From Hyphomicrobiales bacterium (GTDB lineage: Bacteria; Pseudomonadota; Alphaproteobacteria; Rhizobiales; Rhizobiaceae): a stretch of DNA of 47,601 bases. Positions 25,914-34,054 of the stretch are shown piece by piece. The stretch covers positions 116,149-163,749 of the forward strand of contig UCCA01000045.1 in assembly GCA_900470805.1 (NCBI GenBank), given 5' to 3'. The position numbers and the translations under genes are program-made. Numbering within the stretch: position 1 is the first letter of the stretch; every line of letters begins with the position of its first letter. The notes under the pieces are model-generated. The model did no database searches. It saw only the letters and a program-made list of their open reading frames with translations, and had not been told where the DNA came from.

Positions 25914-26143
25914 GCATGGCTTTGGCGACGACTTGGCGGGACAAGGCGCTATGTGGCGTCACTTTAGGCCTACGCGGGAAGGCGAGGGGTCCGGAGATGC
26001 GCCGCGGCATCCGACACAGCTTGGTGGCGCTTTTAATCTCTGATCCAAGAGAAGGTACTGGCTCGCGCCTGCACCGCCGTGATTGGGCCTAGAATCCCAA
26101 TGAACTGCTGCCGTCTGAATGTGCAAATAAGCTCGGAGGTGAA

Positions 26144-26461
26144 CTATCTCCTTCGGTTGTGAGCGCTCAGGCGGTTGAACGCTACGGACAGAGCAAGCGT
26201 ACCTCCGGTGGACAACATGGTCACCAGCGTTACGACGCCACCCATCACCATCCATCCCATGGTGTCTGAGGAACTGGTTGAGGGATTGGATAGCGTATTT
26301 TCTCTCTCGAAAACCGCCAGCTCCACCTGTGGCCTTGCCGACTGTCCAACTTCTACGGCTAACGCTCCAGTGAGCGCCGAGGGTTCATGAGAGACGGGGT
26401 CGAGGATGCAGGGTGCGGCAAATACGCTTGCTGCCAGCAGAAAGATTACTGCCAATTTCAT
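26144..26461 (-). CDS. exported or membrane-anchored hypothetical protein, 105 aa
   Basis: A hydrophobic N-terminus (MKLAVIFLLAASVFA) acts as signal peptide; the mature region is polar to residue 65 and then has one membrane helix at 69-95 (GWMVMGGVVTLVTMLSTGG) followed by a basic tail (HNRRR). The family is unknown. The ATG at 26461 has a very good AGGAGG site. It follows the Ohr gene on the same strand after 67 bp and could belong to the same stress operon. Confidence 0.6.
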   Translation of the reverse strand: MKLAVIFLLAASVFAAPCILDPVSHEPSALTGALAVEVGQSARPQVELAVFERENTLSNPSTSSSDTMGWMVMGGVVTLVTMLSTGGTLALSVAFNRLSAHNRRR

Positions 26462-26528
26462 AGGGGCCTCCTGGGACGGGATGCTTCCCGCCCCGTGTTG
26501 ATTTCCAACGGGTGAATTCTGCAGCTGC

Positions 26529-26945
26529 TCAGGCGATTTTCAGCTTGACGTTGATGTTGCCGCGTGTCGCCTTCGAGTACGGGCAGGTCTGATGGGCTTC
26601 TTCGACCAGTTCGCGCGCCAGCTCTGTCTCGATGCCTGGCAAGCTGACTGTGAGGCGGGCTTGCAGAAAGTAGCTGCCTTCCGCGGTACCAAGGTCCACT
26701 TCCGCATCGACGGCCGTCTCGGTAGGGATCTTGATTTTGCGCTTGGCTGCGGCCAGGCCGATCGCGCCTATGAAGCACGCCGACCAGCCTGCAGCGAAGA
26801 GTTGCTCGGGATTGCTTCCTGGTCGCCCGCTGCCGGGAGGCGACAGCTTGACGTCGAGCGAGCCATCGTCGCTCTTTGAGGCGCCTTCGCGTCCTCCTGT
26901 CGTATGCGTCCTGCCGGTGTAAAGTACGTTCTCGATCGTCGTCAT
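26529..26945 (-). CDS. ohr: organic hydroperoxide resistance protein (Ohr/OsmC), 138 aa
   Basis: Thiol peroxidase that reduces organic hydroperoxides. It begins MTTIENVLYTGRTHTTGGRE, has the first catalytic cysteine C57 in AAGWSACFIGAI and the second C121 in HQTCPYSKATRGNI, the Ohr pattern, and full Ohr length. I chose ATG 26945 (GAGGAG upstream); the frame is open to 27089 but the extra part is unlike any Ohr. A candidate response-regulator box lies 98-143 bp upstream, and the two-component genes lie just beyond on the same strand. I see no OhrR repressor gene nearby, which is unusual for ohr. Confidence 0.9.
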   Translation of the reverse strand: MTTIENVLYTGRTHTTGGREGASKSDDGSLDVKLSPPGSGRPGSNPEQLFAAGWSACFIGAIGLAAAKRKIKIPTETAVDAEVDLGTAEGSYFLQARLTVSLPGIETELARELVEEAHQTCPYSKATRGNINVKLKIA

Positions 26946-27042
26946 GTGAAACTCCTCGTTCATTGCCGCTCTTGCGGCTTCCGGTAACGAGATGTTTTTG
27001 ACGCCGTGAAGTATCCGGCATGTGTCTTCGACACCGTGGATT

Positions 27043-27088
27043 TGTATCGATCTACACCGGACTGGCCGCCAGGATACGATTTGATACA
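27043..27088. promoter_or_regulatory. candidate OmpR-type boxes upstream of ohr
   Basis: Two tandem elements: GATACG at 27073-27078 and GATACA at 27083-27088 (10 bp apart, plus strand), and GATACA with a weaker GGTGTA partner on the minus strand at 27043-27058 (also 10 bp apart). The same pattern occurs in the hydrolase/dipZ divergent region. The 10-bp period is typical of OmpR/PhoB-family dimers; binding here is inference. Confidence 0.5.
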
Positions 27089-27111
27089 ATGACGACAGTG
27101 CGAAACTGATG

Positions 27112-28419
27112 TCAGGGGAGCGTTACCTCGGCTGCAAGCCCTCCGCCTTCACGGTTGTAAAGCCTGACAGATCCGCCGATGGCCAACGCTAACTGCTGCG
27201 CGATCGCAAGTCCGAGCCCGGATCCCCCGGTCTCTCGGTTTCGCGATTGCTCCAAACGAAAGAAGGGCTGCATCGCCGCCTGGATCTGATCATCAGGAAT
27301 ACCCGGCCCACGATCCATAACGGTGATGGCGATCGCGCCATGGTCACGTCGCTCGACCTGAACCTCGGCCGTGCCGCCAAATTTCAACGCGTTGTCAATG
27401 AAGTTCGACAGGATGCGACGGAGCGCGTGCGGTTTCGTCGCTATCGTGCCGCCGAAGAGGCCGACGATCGAGACGGGTTTGTCAGTATCCTGATAGTCGT
27501 AGCAGATGCTTTCAACGAATGAGGCAAGGTCGATACGTGATAATTTCTCGCCATTGCCGTGCGAGCTGCGTGCATAGGCGATACCATCCTGCACAAGTCG
27601 CTCGATCTCGCCGATATCGTTCAGCAGCTTCGTCCTCTCCGGCGTCTCGTCGGCCATGTCAGCCCTCAGGCGCATGCGCGTGATTGGGGTTTGCAAGTCG
27701 TGCGAGATCGCAGCGAGGATCTGGACGCGCTCTTCAAGGTAGTGCGCGATCCGTTCACGCATCGCATTAAACGCTCGCACGGCTTGGACGACTTCGCTCG
27801 GACCGGTCTCCAACAGCATTTGCCCTTTTTTATCGGGATCGAGCGCGTCGGCAGCGGCGGCGAGGTCGGCGAGCGGCCGTGTCGCCTGGCGGACGGCCAG
27901 CCAGGTGAGAAGGACGATGAGCAACATCTGGATGATAAAGACATAAGGCAGCCAACTCGCCAGCGGCATGATGCCTCGCGGGGTTATGTCGATCGTTAGC
28001 GGGCTTCCATCGGTCAAGGTCAAATGCGCCTGGAGCCTTTGAACATCACCCGGAATGGTTTCCATTTTGATGGGAAACCGGTGACCGATCGCGTCGCCGA
28101 TCGTTTCTGCAATCTCACGGCCACGGGCCGATTTATCTGGAACGCCGGGCAGGCCGGAACCAAGGACAAAGCGGTAGTTCCCACGGCTTAGCGGATCCGT
28201 GAGGTCGGCTCTCTGGTCCGCCGGCAGACGGTCGAGCACGGCGATTGATGTGGCGACGTCGCTCTCCAATGTTCCGAGCATGACCGCCTTTGCCGACATG
28301 GAGCGCTCGGCATATAGCACGCTGAAGGAAAGACCGTAGGCGATCGCCAGCCCGGCGAGAAGGATGATGGCGATCCGGGATCTGAGAGTGCTAGGCCAAA
28401 TGGAAACGCGCGGGCTCAT
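27112..28419 (-). CDS. sensor histidine kinase, 435 aa
   Basis: Inner-membrane sensor. Helices at about 13-35 and 157-176 enclose a periplasmic domain of about 120 residues without a named sensory fold and without cysteines. A HAMP segment follows, then the H-box ILAAISHDLQTPITRMRLR with H240, N-box NFIDNALKFG (N343), G1 DRGPGIP (369-375), F-box PFFRLE (385-390) and G2 GGSGLGLAI (398-406). The first ATG overlaps the stop of the response-regulator gene (ATGA). It presumably phosphorylates that regulator; the signal is unknown, but the neighbours suggest redox or hydroperoxide stress. Confidence 0.93.
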   Translation of the reverse strand: MSPRVSIWPSTLRSRIAIILLAGLAIAYGLSFSVLYAERSMSAKAVMLGTLESDVATSIAVLDRLPADQRADLTDPLSRGNYRFVLGSGLPGVPDKSARGREIAETIGDAIGHRFPIKMETIPGDVQRLQAHLTLTDGSPLTIDITPRGIMPLASWLPYVFIIQMLLIVLLTWLAVRQATRPLADLAAAADALDPDKKGQMLLETGPSEVVQAVRAFNAMRERIAHYLEERVQILAAISHDLQTPITRMRLRADMADETPERTKLLNDIGEIERLVQDGIAYARSSHGNGEKLSRIDLASFVESICYDYQDTDKPVSIVGLFGGTIATKPHALRRILSNFIDNALKFGGTAEVQVERRDHGAIAITVMDRGPGIPDDQIQAAMQPFFRLEQSRNRETGGSGLGLAIAQQLALAIGGSVRLYNREGGGLAAEVTLP

Positions 28420-29156
28420 TGGCGCAGTTCCGAAATCTCGACGGGAACTGATAAGACATAGCCCTCGCTTCGGACGGTCTTGATGTACACGGGTTCGCGC
28501 GCGTCGTCTCCGAGACGTTGGCGCAACCGGCTGACCATAAGATCGATTGATCGATCAAAAAGCTCTGCATCGCGACCCTGAGTGAGGTTCAGAAGTTGAT
28601 CGCGATTGAGCACGCGTTGCGGATGATCGACGAATACGCGCAGCAGCCGATATTCGGCGCCGCTGAGGGTGATCGACGTGCCGTCCTTGTCCAGCAGGTG
28701 TCGCGCAACGGTGTCGAGTCGCCACTCACCGAAAGTCAAGATCTGACCCGCCTCGGTCACTTGGAAATTCGGCGGCAACATGCGTGTTCGCCGGAGAACC
28801 GCCTTGATGCGGGCCAGGAGTTCGCGCGCCGCGAAGGGTTTTGGGAGATAGTCGTCGGCGCCCATCTCCAGCCCAAGGATCCTGTCCATCTCGTCGCTGC
28901 GTGCCGTCAGCATCAGGATTGGCGTTGCCTTGTGCTTTCCGGCCCGCAGCTCGCGGCAGAGTACCAGTCCGTCGTCGCCGGGCATCATCACGTCGAGTAT
29001 GATGAGATCGACACTGCTTGCCTCCAGAAAGCTGCGCATCTGACGGCCATCGGCCGCAACGGTCGTGCGCAGGCCGTTCTTCGTCAGATAGGTGGAAACC
29101 AGTTCACGAATTTCCCTGTCGTCGTCGACGATCAAGATGTGATCGACATGATCCAT
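28416..29156 (-). CDS. OmpR-family response regulator, 246 aa
   Basis: Receiver domain starting MDHVDHILIVDDDREIRELV with the phospho-accepting D55 in LIILDVMMPGDDG, conserved Thr in LMLTARSDEMDR and Lys in DDYLPKPFAARELLARI. The C-terminal winged helix (about residues 145-240) has TLSGAEYRLLRVFVDHPQRVLNRDQLL and DRSIDLMVSRLRQRLGDD, with YIKTVRSEGYVLSV at the end. The frame is open to 29195, but ATG 29156 begins the canonical domain. Operon with the kinase. The 10-bp repeats near ohr and dipZ are good candidates for its target. Confidence 0.93.
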   Translation of the reverse strand: MDHVDHILIVDDDREIRELVSTYLTKNGLRTTVAADGRQMRSFLEASSVDLIILDVMMPGDDGLVLCRELRAGKHKATPILMLTARSDEMDRILGLEMGADDYLPKPFAARELLARIKAVLRRTRMLPPNFQVTEAGQILTFGEWRLDTVARHLLDKDGTSITLSGAEYRLLRVFVDHPQRVLNRDQLLNLTQGRDAELFDRSIDLMVSRLRQRLGDDAREPVYIKTVRSEGYVLSVPVEISELRQ

Positions 29157-29251
29157 GGCATCTAGTCCTTCAAAACGGGCATCCGCGCCATGCATCGTCC
29201 TTGAGGGACGACACCGACGCGGAGGAGATTCGCTCTCAACCTATCTACGAT

Positions 29252-30301
29252 CTAAAAGCGATCAACATCCAGGATCGCCTTCGCGAAGGCTTCCGGTGCT
29301 TCCTGTGGAAGATTGTGGCCGACGCCTCCGCCTATGGTCCGGTGTTCGTAGCGGCCCGAGAACTTACCGGCATAGGCCGAGGGCTCAGGATGTGGCGCGC
29401 CATTGGCGTCACCTTCCATGGTGATCGTCGGGACCGAGATCACTGGTCCTTGGGCGAGTGCCGTTTCATAGGCGTCGTATTTTGCTTCACCTTTCACGAG
29501 GCCGAGGCGCCACCGGTAATTGTGGATGACGACGGCCACGTGATCGGGATTGTCGAACGCATCCGCAGAGCGGTTGAAGGTCTCGTCGTCAAAATTCCAG
29601 GAAGGCGAAGCCGTGTGCCAGATGAGCTTGGAGAATTCGCGACGGTTGGCGTCATATCCCCGGCGCCCACGCTCAGTCGCGAAGTAGAACTGGTACCACC
29701 AGGAAAGCTCCGCCTTCGGCGGAAGCGGATTCTCGTTCGCCTTCTGGCTACCGATCAGATAGCCACTGACCGATACCATCGCCTTACACCGCTCTGGCCA
29801 GAGAGCGGCCATGATGTTGACGGTACGGCCGCCCCAGTCGAAACCGGCCACGATTGCCTTTTCGATCTTGAGAGCGTCCATCAGGGCGATCATGTCGGCG
29901 GCGATCGCCGCCTGCTGCCCGTTGCGCTTTGTCTTTACCGATAGAAATCGGGTCGTGCCGTACCCACGCAGATAGGGGATGATAACGCGGTAGCCTTCCG
30001 CGGCAAGACGAGGCGCGACCTCGACAAAACTGTAGATGTCGTAGGGCCACCCGTGAACCAATAGCACGACCGGTCCGTCGGCAGGGCCGGCCTCGGCATA
30101 ACCGATCTCGAGCACGCCGGCCTTTACCTGCTTCAGCTTGTCGAACTCGATATGCTGCGGTCCCTTCGGCACGGGCAGGGTGGATTTCGGGGACGCCTGT
30201 TGTGCGCTCGCAACCACGCTGCCGCCGAACTCGAGCGCGGCGACAGTGAGCGCGGCGACGCCAAAAAAACTGCGACGATGATGATTGATTTGTTCCGACA
30301 T
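29252..30301 (-). CDS. Tat-exported alpha/beta hydrolase, epoxide hydrolase-like, 349 aa
   Basis: The N-terminus MSEQINHHRRSFFGVAALTV is a twin-arginine signal (RRSFFG) with cleavage near ASAQQ (residue 35). The hydrolase fold has HGWPYD at 83-88 (the HGxP oxyanion motif of epoxide hydrolases and haloalkane dehalogenases) and the nucleophile D155 in AGFDWGGR; the His of the triad is in GGGVGHNLPQEAP near the C-terminus. It should hydrolyse an epoxide or related electrophile in the periplasm. ATG 30301 follows AAGGAGAGG; longer starts are unlike a signal peptide. Divergent from the dipZ-like gene with two repeat boxes between them. Confidence 0.88.
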   Translation of the reverse strand: MSEQINHHRRSFFGVAALTVAALEFGGSVVASAQQASPKSTLPVPKGPQHIEFDKLKQVKAGVLEIGYAEAGPADGPVVLLVHGWPYDIYSFVEVAPRLAAEGYRVIIPYLRGYGTTRFLSVKTKRNGQQAAIAADMIALMDALKIEKAIVAGFDWGGRTVNIMAALWPERCKAMVSVSGYLIGSQKANENPLPPKAELSWWYQFYFATERGRRGYDANRREFSKLIWHTASPSWNFDDETFNRSADAFDNPDHVAVVIHNYRWRLGLVKGEAKYDAYETALAQGPVISVPTITMEGDANGAPHPEPSAYAGKFSGRYEHRTIGGGVGHNLPQEAPEAFAKAILDVDRF

Positions 30302-30410
30302 AAGACCTCTCCTTTGAACTGAATACGGGTTGCAAGAGATGGTCCGCATGTATCTCCGATATGTCGCGCTCAAGCCCGTTTTGCATGCTTTTGTAGCAGG
30401 CAGCCCGGTA

Positions 30411-30517
30411 GATACAGTTCGTTACAATTCATAGCGCGATACGCCCGCTTCGGCCTCCCCCACCGCCGACCGCCACGACACGGCTTGCGCAGATCGCCGC
30501 TGTTACACTGAGATACA
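30411..30517. promoter_or_regulatory. two 10-bp-spaced direct-repeat boxes, hydrolase/dipZ divergent region
   Basis: GATACA at 30411-30416 with GTTACA at 30421-30426, and GTTACA at 30502-30507 with GATACA at 30512-30517. Each pair has a 4-bp gap. One pair is 110 bp from the hydrolase start and the other 107 bp from the dipZ-like start, so each gene has its own box. They share the consensus with the element before ohr at 27073. Predicted target of the nearby response regulator. Confidence 0.55.
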
Positions 30518-30623
30518 TTTCCGCGGGCAGCCGGACACATCCGGGATACCTGACTGCCGCCATATTGCTTCGCTGCCGACGGTCTGTCGTCGCCGGCGCC
30601 GATCAATGGTGTCAGAGGAACAG

Positions 30624-32402
30624 ATGATGACCCTTCTTGTAATAGCCTACCTCGGAGGCGCGCTGACCATTCTCAGTCCGTGCATCCTTCCGATCCTGCC
30701 ATTCGTTTTCGCGCGCGCGGGACAGCCGTTCGTGAGAAGCACTTTACCGATGCTGGCGGGGATGACGGTAACCTTCGCTTTCGTTGCTACACTCGCCGCT
30801 GTCGGCGGTAGCTGGGCGATCAACGCCAATGAATATGGCCGCTTGGCAGCACTCTGCCTGCTCACTGTTTTCGGCGTCAGCCTGCTTTCGTCTCAAGTCG
30901 CCAGCCGACTTTCGCGACCGATTGTCGACTTCGGCAACACGCTTCTGAACGCCTCGGGCAGAGATCAAGCCGCGCCAAGCGTGGCAAGCTCGATCGTTCT
31001 CGGCGTCGCGACCGGGCTGCTCTGGGCCCCGTGCGCCGGCCCGATCCTCGGTCTCGTCCTGACGGGTGCGGCCCTTCAGGGTGCAAATCTCCAGACGACA
31101 GTCCTTCTCCTCGCCTATGCGGCTGGTTCCGCAACATCCCTTGCGGTCGCGCTCCTTGCCGGCGGAAAGATTTTCGCCGCCATGAAGCGATCGCTCGGCG
31201 TTAGCGAGCGCATTCGTCAATCGCTTGGGGTCGCCGTTCTTGCCGGTGTCGCGGTGATCGCGCTCGGGCTCGATACCACCCTGCTGTCTCGCTTTTCCTA
31301 TGCCAGCACCACGTCCGTCGAGCAGGCTGTCATTGAAGGACTGAAATTTGAGCGGGGTCGCGCCGTTGGAGACGAAGTGGCCAGCAACGCCGTCCCGATC
31401 GGGGTCGCTGACAGTGACGCACCTTTCAAAAGCGAGCTGCCTGTCGAAGGGCCCGCGCCATCGCTTGACGGTGCCGTCCAATGGCTGAATTCGGAGCCGC
31501 TGACAAAGGAGCTGCTCCGCGGAAAGGTTGTCCTGATCGACTTCTGGACGTACTCCTGCATCAACTGCATCCGCACGATACCCTACGTTCGCGCCTGGGC
31601 TGAAAAGTATGCGGACAAGGGACTTGTCGTGATCGGCGTCCATGCCCCGGAGTTTGCGTTCGAAAAGAACATCGACAACGTCCGCAAGGCAGTAGCCGAC
31701 TTCCAGATCCGCTATCCGGTCGCGATAGACAACAACTTTGCCATCTGGCGTGCGTTTCAAAACAACTACTGGCCGGCTCACTACCTGATCGATGCTAGCG
31801 GGCAGATTCGCTACAGTCATTTCGGCGAAGGCAATTACCGACAGACTGAGGAGGCGATCCAGGGCCTGTTGCATGAAGCCGGCGGCAAGGCAGCGGGCAG
31901 CACAGTCGTCACACCGGATGCCAAGGGCGCCGAAGCGAGCGCCGACCTACAGCACATTCGATCGAACGAGACGTATATCGGCTACAATCAGGCATCGAAC
32001 TTTGTGTCGCCGGGTGGCGTCGAAGCCGATATGGAACACACCTACAAGCCGGGAGATCCTCGCTTGAACGAATGGGGTCTCTCCGGTGCTTGGACTATCG
32101 GAGCAGAGGCCGCGAGGCTCGATAAGCCGGGGGGTGGGATCATCTACCGTTTCAGTGCTCGCGACCTGCATCTTGTGCTGGGGCCAGGCGCGGCCAGCAA
32201 ACCCGTCCGATTTCAGGTGACGATCGATGGCAAGGCACCGGGTCTCAATCACGGCAACGACACGGATGAGAACGGAAATGGTACAGTGACTTCGACGAAG
32301 TTGTATCAACTCGTCCGCCAAGCGGGAGAGGTCAAGGATCGTGTCTTCGAAATCCGCTTCCTCGATGCGGGCGTTGAGGCGTATGCTTTTACATTCGGGT
32401 AG
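30624..32402 (+). CDS. dipZ: DipZ-like CcdA-thioredoxin fusion, 592 aa
   Basis: Thiol-disulfide electron conduit across the inner membrane. Residues 1-225 are a CcdA/DsbD-type membrane domain with the redox cysteines C20 (SPCILP) and C137 (APCAGPILG). Residues about 275-415 are a TlpA/ResA-type thioredoxin domain with C312 and C315 (YSCINCIRT). Residues from about 440 are the DipZ carbohydrate-binding-like C-terminal domain (ETYIGYNQASNF, PGDPRLNEWGLSGAWTIG). It likely carries electrons from cytosolic thioredoxin to periplasmic targets. Start ATG 30624 (or 30627) follows GAGGA; the ATG at 30606 lacks a site. Confidence 0.9.
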   Translation: MMTLLVIAYLGGALTILSPCILPILPFVFARAGQPFVRSTLPMLAGMTVTFAFVATLAAVGGSWAINANEYGRLAALCLLTVFGVSLLSSQVASRLSRPIVDFGNTLLNASGRDQAAPSVASSIVLGVATGLLWAPCAGPILGLVLTGAALQGANLQTTVLLLAYAAGSATSLAVALLAGGKIFAAMKRSLGVSERIRQSLGVAVLAGVAVIALGLDTTLLSRFSYASTTSVEQAVIEGLKFERGRAVGDEVASNAVPIGVADSDAPFKSELPVEGPAPSLDGAVQWLNSEPLTKELLRGKVVLIDFWTYSCINCIRTIPYVRAWAEKYADKGLVVIGVHAPEFAFEKNIDNVRKAVADFQIRYPVAIDNNFAIWRAFQNNYWPAHYLIDASGQIRYSHFGEGNYRQTEEAIQGLLHEAGGKAAGSTVVTPDAKGAEASADLQHIRSNETYIGYNQASNFVSPGGVEADMEHTYKPGDPRLNEWGLSGAWTIGAEAARLDKPGGGIIYRFSARDLHLVLGPGAASKPVRFQVTIDGKAPGLNHGNDTDENGNGTVTSTKLYQLVRQAGEVKDRVFEIRFLDAGVEAYAFTFG

Positions 32403-32500
32403 GAGGGAGTCTGCTGATTGCCCGATAGCGGGAAGCTGGCGGACCTCCGTCCCGCATGTCGGTTCAACAACTGCCAGCATCCCGCAAGCGAGGTGAAACG

Positions 32501-32716
32501 ATGCGCAAATTTGTCGTGACAGTAACGCAGGAAATAGAAGCCGACACGGCCGAAGAGGCCGCTCTGTTGATGTATCAGAGCCTGACTATCGGGCCGGCAC
32601 CGGTCGCCTATTCGGTAGGCGATGACGGTCACACAACGGTCAGTGTAATACTCGACCAAAGCGACGCAGATGACTTTGCGGCAACCGATCACACTGCGGA
32701 TCCGGGGAATTGGTAA
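32501..32716 (+). CDS. hypothetical protein, 71 aa
   Basis: Not recognised. The start MRKFVVTVTQEIEADTAEEA looks like a small beta-alpha-beta cytosolic protein in which a strand is followed by a helix (EEAALLMYQSL), similar to short domains found in many Rhizobiales and phage proteins. An AGGTGAAACG ribosome site precedes ATG 32501. It lies 98 bp behind the dipZ-like gene and may be on the same transcript. It ends in an acidic tail (DFAATDHTADPGNW). Confidence 0.6.
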   Translation: MRKFVVTVTQEIEADTAEEAALLMYQSLTIGPAPVAYSVGDDGHTTVSVILDQSDADDFAATDHTADPGNW

Positions 32717-32802
32717 AATCCAGCTTGTTTCTGGGGAGTGCCGACGCCGCCGTCGAGCAAGCGATCGAACGACGGCGCCGATAGACGAGCATGGAAAGAT
32801 CT

Positions 32803-33594
32803 TCAGAGTGTGTCGATCAAGCCACCGTCAACGCGCATTGAGGCTCCTGTCGTTGCGGATGCCAGAGGCGAAGCCAGATAGGTGACGAGGTTGGCGATTT
32901 CCTCGACGCTTGCAGCGCGTTGAATGATCGAGCTGCTGCGGTACTTTTTCACGAAGTCCGCCGCGACCTCCTCGATTGGTTTCCCGGTTTTCGCACGCTC
33001 CTCCGCAAGCATCGCCTCGACGCCTTCGGAAAGCGTGGGGCCGGGGAGGACGGAGTTCACGGTGACGCCGGTCCCGGCCATGCGCTTGGCGAGGCCGCGG
33101 GCAACCGCGATGTCTGCGGTCTTGCTCACGCCGTAGTGGATCATCTCGACGGGAATGTTGAAGCCGGATTCTGATGCGATGAAGATGACGCGGCCCCAGT
33201 CCCGTTTCTGCATGCCGGGAAGATATGCCCGTGAAAGCCTGACGGCCGACATGACATTCACCTGCCAGTGGCGGTCCCACACCGCATCGTCCGCGTCGAA
33301 GAAGTCGAGCGGCTGGAAGATGCCGGCGTTGTTGATGAGGATGTCCACATCAGGAACTTTGGTGACGAGGGCGTTGCATCCGTCTGAGGTCGCGAGATCG
33401 GCTGCGACGGCCATCACGCTGCCCTTGGCACCTTCGCCTTTCAGACGCTCGGCTGCCTTGGCGGTCTTTTCGTCAGTACGGCCGTTAACCACCACATCGG
33501 CGCCCGCCCGAGCGAGTTGGCGGACGATCGCGTACCCGATGCCCTCCGTGGATCCGGTAACAAGTGCGGTCTTGCCTGAGAGGTCGATCTGCAT
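32803..33594 (-). CDS. SDR-family oxidoreductase, 263 aa
   Basis: Short-chain dehydrogenase/reductase. Cofactor motif TGSTEGIG at residues 13-20 (TGxxxGIG), NNAG at 88-91, catalytic S141, Y154 and K158 (YGVSK). R39 after the second strand (VNGRTD) suggests NADP(H) preference. Full length. ATG 33594 follows TAGGAG. Last gene of a three-gene minus-strand operon (SDR, VOC, SDR) under likely control of the divergent LysR regulator. Substrate unknown. Confidence 0.9.
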   Translation of the reverse strand: MQIDLSGKTALVTGSTEGIGYAIVRQLARAGADVVVNGRTDEKTAKAAERLKGEGAKGSVMAVAADLATSDGCNALVTKVPDVDILINNAGIFQPLDFFDADDAVWDRHWQVNVMSAVRLSRAYLPGMQKRDWGRVIFIASESGFNIPVEMIHYGVSKTADIAVARGLAKRMAGTGVTVNSVLPGPTLSEGVEAMLAEERAKTGKPIEEVAADFVKKYRSSSIIQRAASVEEIANLVTYLASPLASATTGASMRVDGGLIDTL

Positions 33595-33664
33595 TTTCTG
33601 CTCCTATAGGGTTTGAGTTTTAATACGTAAAGTCGGCAGCTGGGCTCACAATAGCCCACAATGA

Positions 33665-34054
33665 CTAGGCGGCGGTCTGCTTCGGCGTCTCGCGGAAAAC
33701 GAGTTCGATCAGGATCTGACCGGGCGTCCGGACAAATAAACGGCGCTCGCCGAGGTCGGAAAGGTCCATGGTCGAGTACGCGACGCTCTTCATATCTAGT
33801 CCGGCGCGGAACTCGTCATAGCCATCGAGGCAGAAGCCGATATGGTCGATCACCTCGGCGCTCCGTCCGACGGGCGCTCCACCGCCAGGGATGAGATGGA
33901 CGATCGGTTGCTCGCGCTCGTAGAGCCAGTAGCCCGGAAAGCCGAATGCGGGCCGATACCCGACAGTCAGACCGAGCAGGTCCTGAAGAAATTGTCTGGT
34001 GCCTTCCAGGTCAGCGGTTCGCAAAGTCACGTGATCTAGGTGCATGGCGTTCAC
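33665..34054 (-). CDS. VOC-family (glyoxalase/dioxygenase-fold) protein, 129 aa
   Basis: One vicinal-oxygen-chelate domain of two beta-alpha-beta-beta-beta modules: MHLDHVTLRTADLEGTRQFLQDLLGL at the start and IDHIGFCLDGYDEFRAGL in the middle, with the C-terminal QILIELVF. Putative metal ligands are H7, H71 and E117 in the longer-start numbering. Family members include glyoxalase I, extradiol dioxygenases and fosfomycin-resistance enzymes; none can be chosen here. The start may be GTG 34054, which overlaps the stop of the upstream SDR gene (GTGA), or ATG 34045, which fits family N-termini better. Confidence 0.85.
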   Translation of the reverse strand: MNAMHLDHVTLRTADLEGTRQFLQDLLGLTVGYRPAFGFPGYWLYEREQPIVHLIPGGGAPVGRSAEVIDHIGFCLDGYDEFRAGLDMKSVAYSTMDLSDLGERRLFVRTPGQILIELVFRETPKQTAA

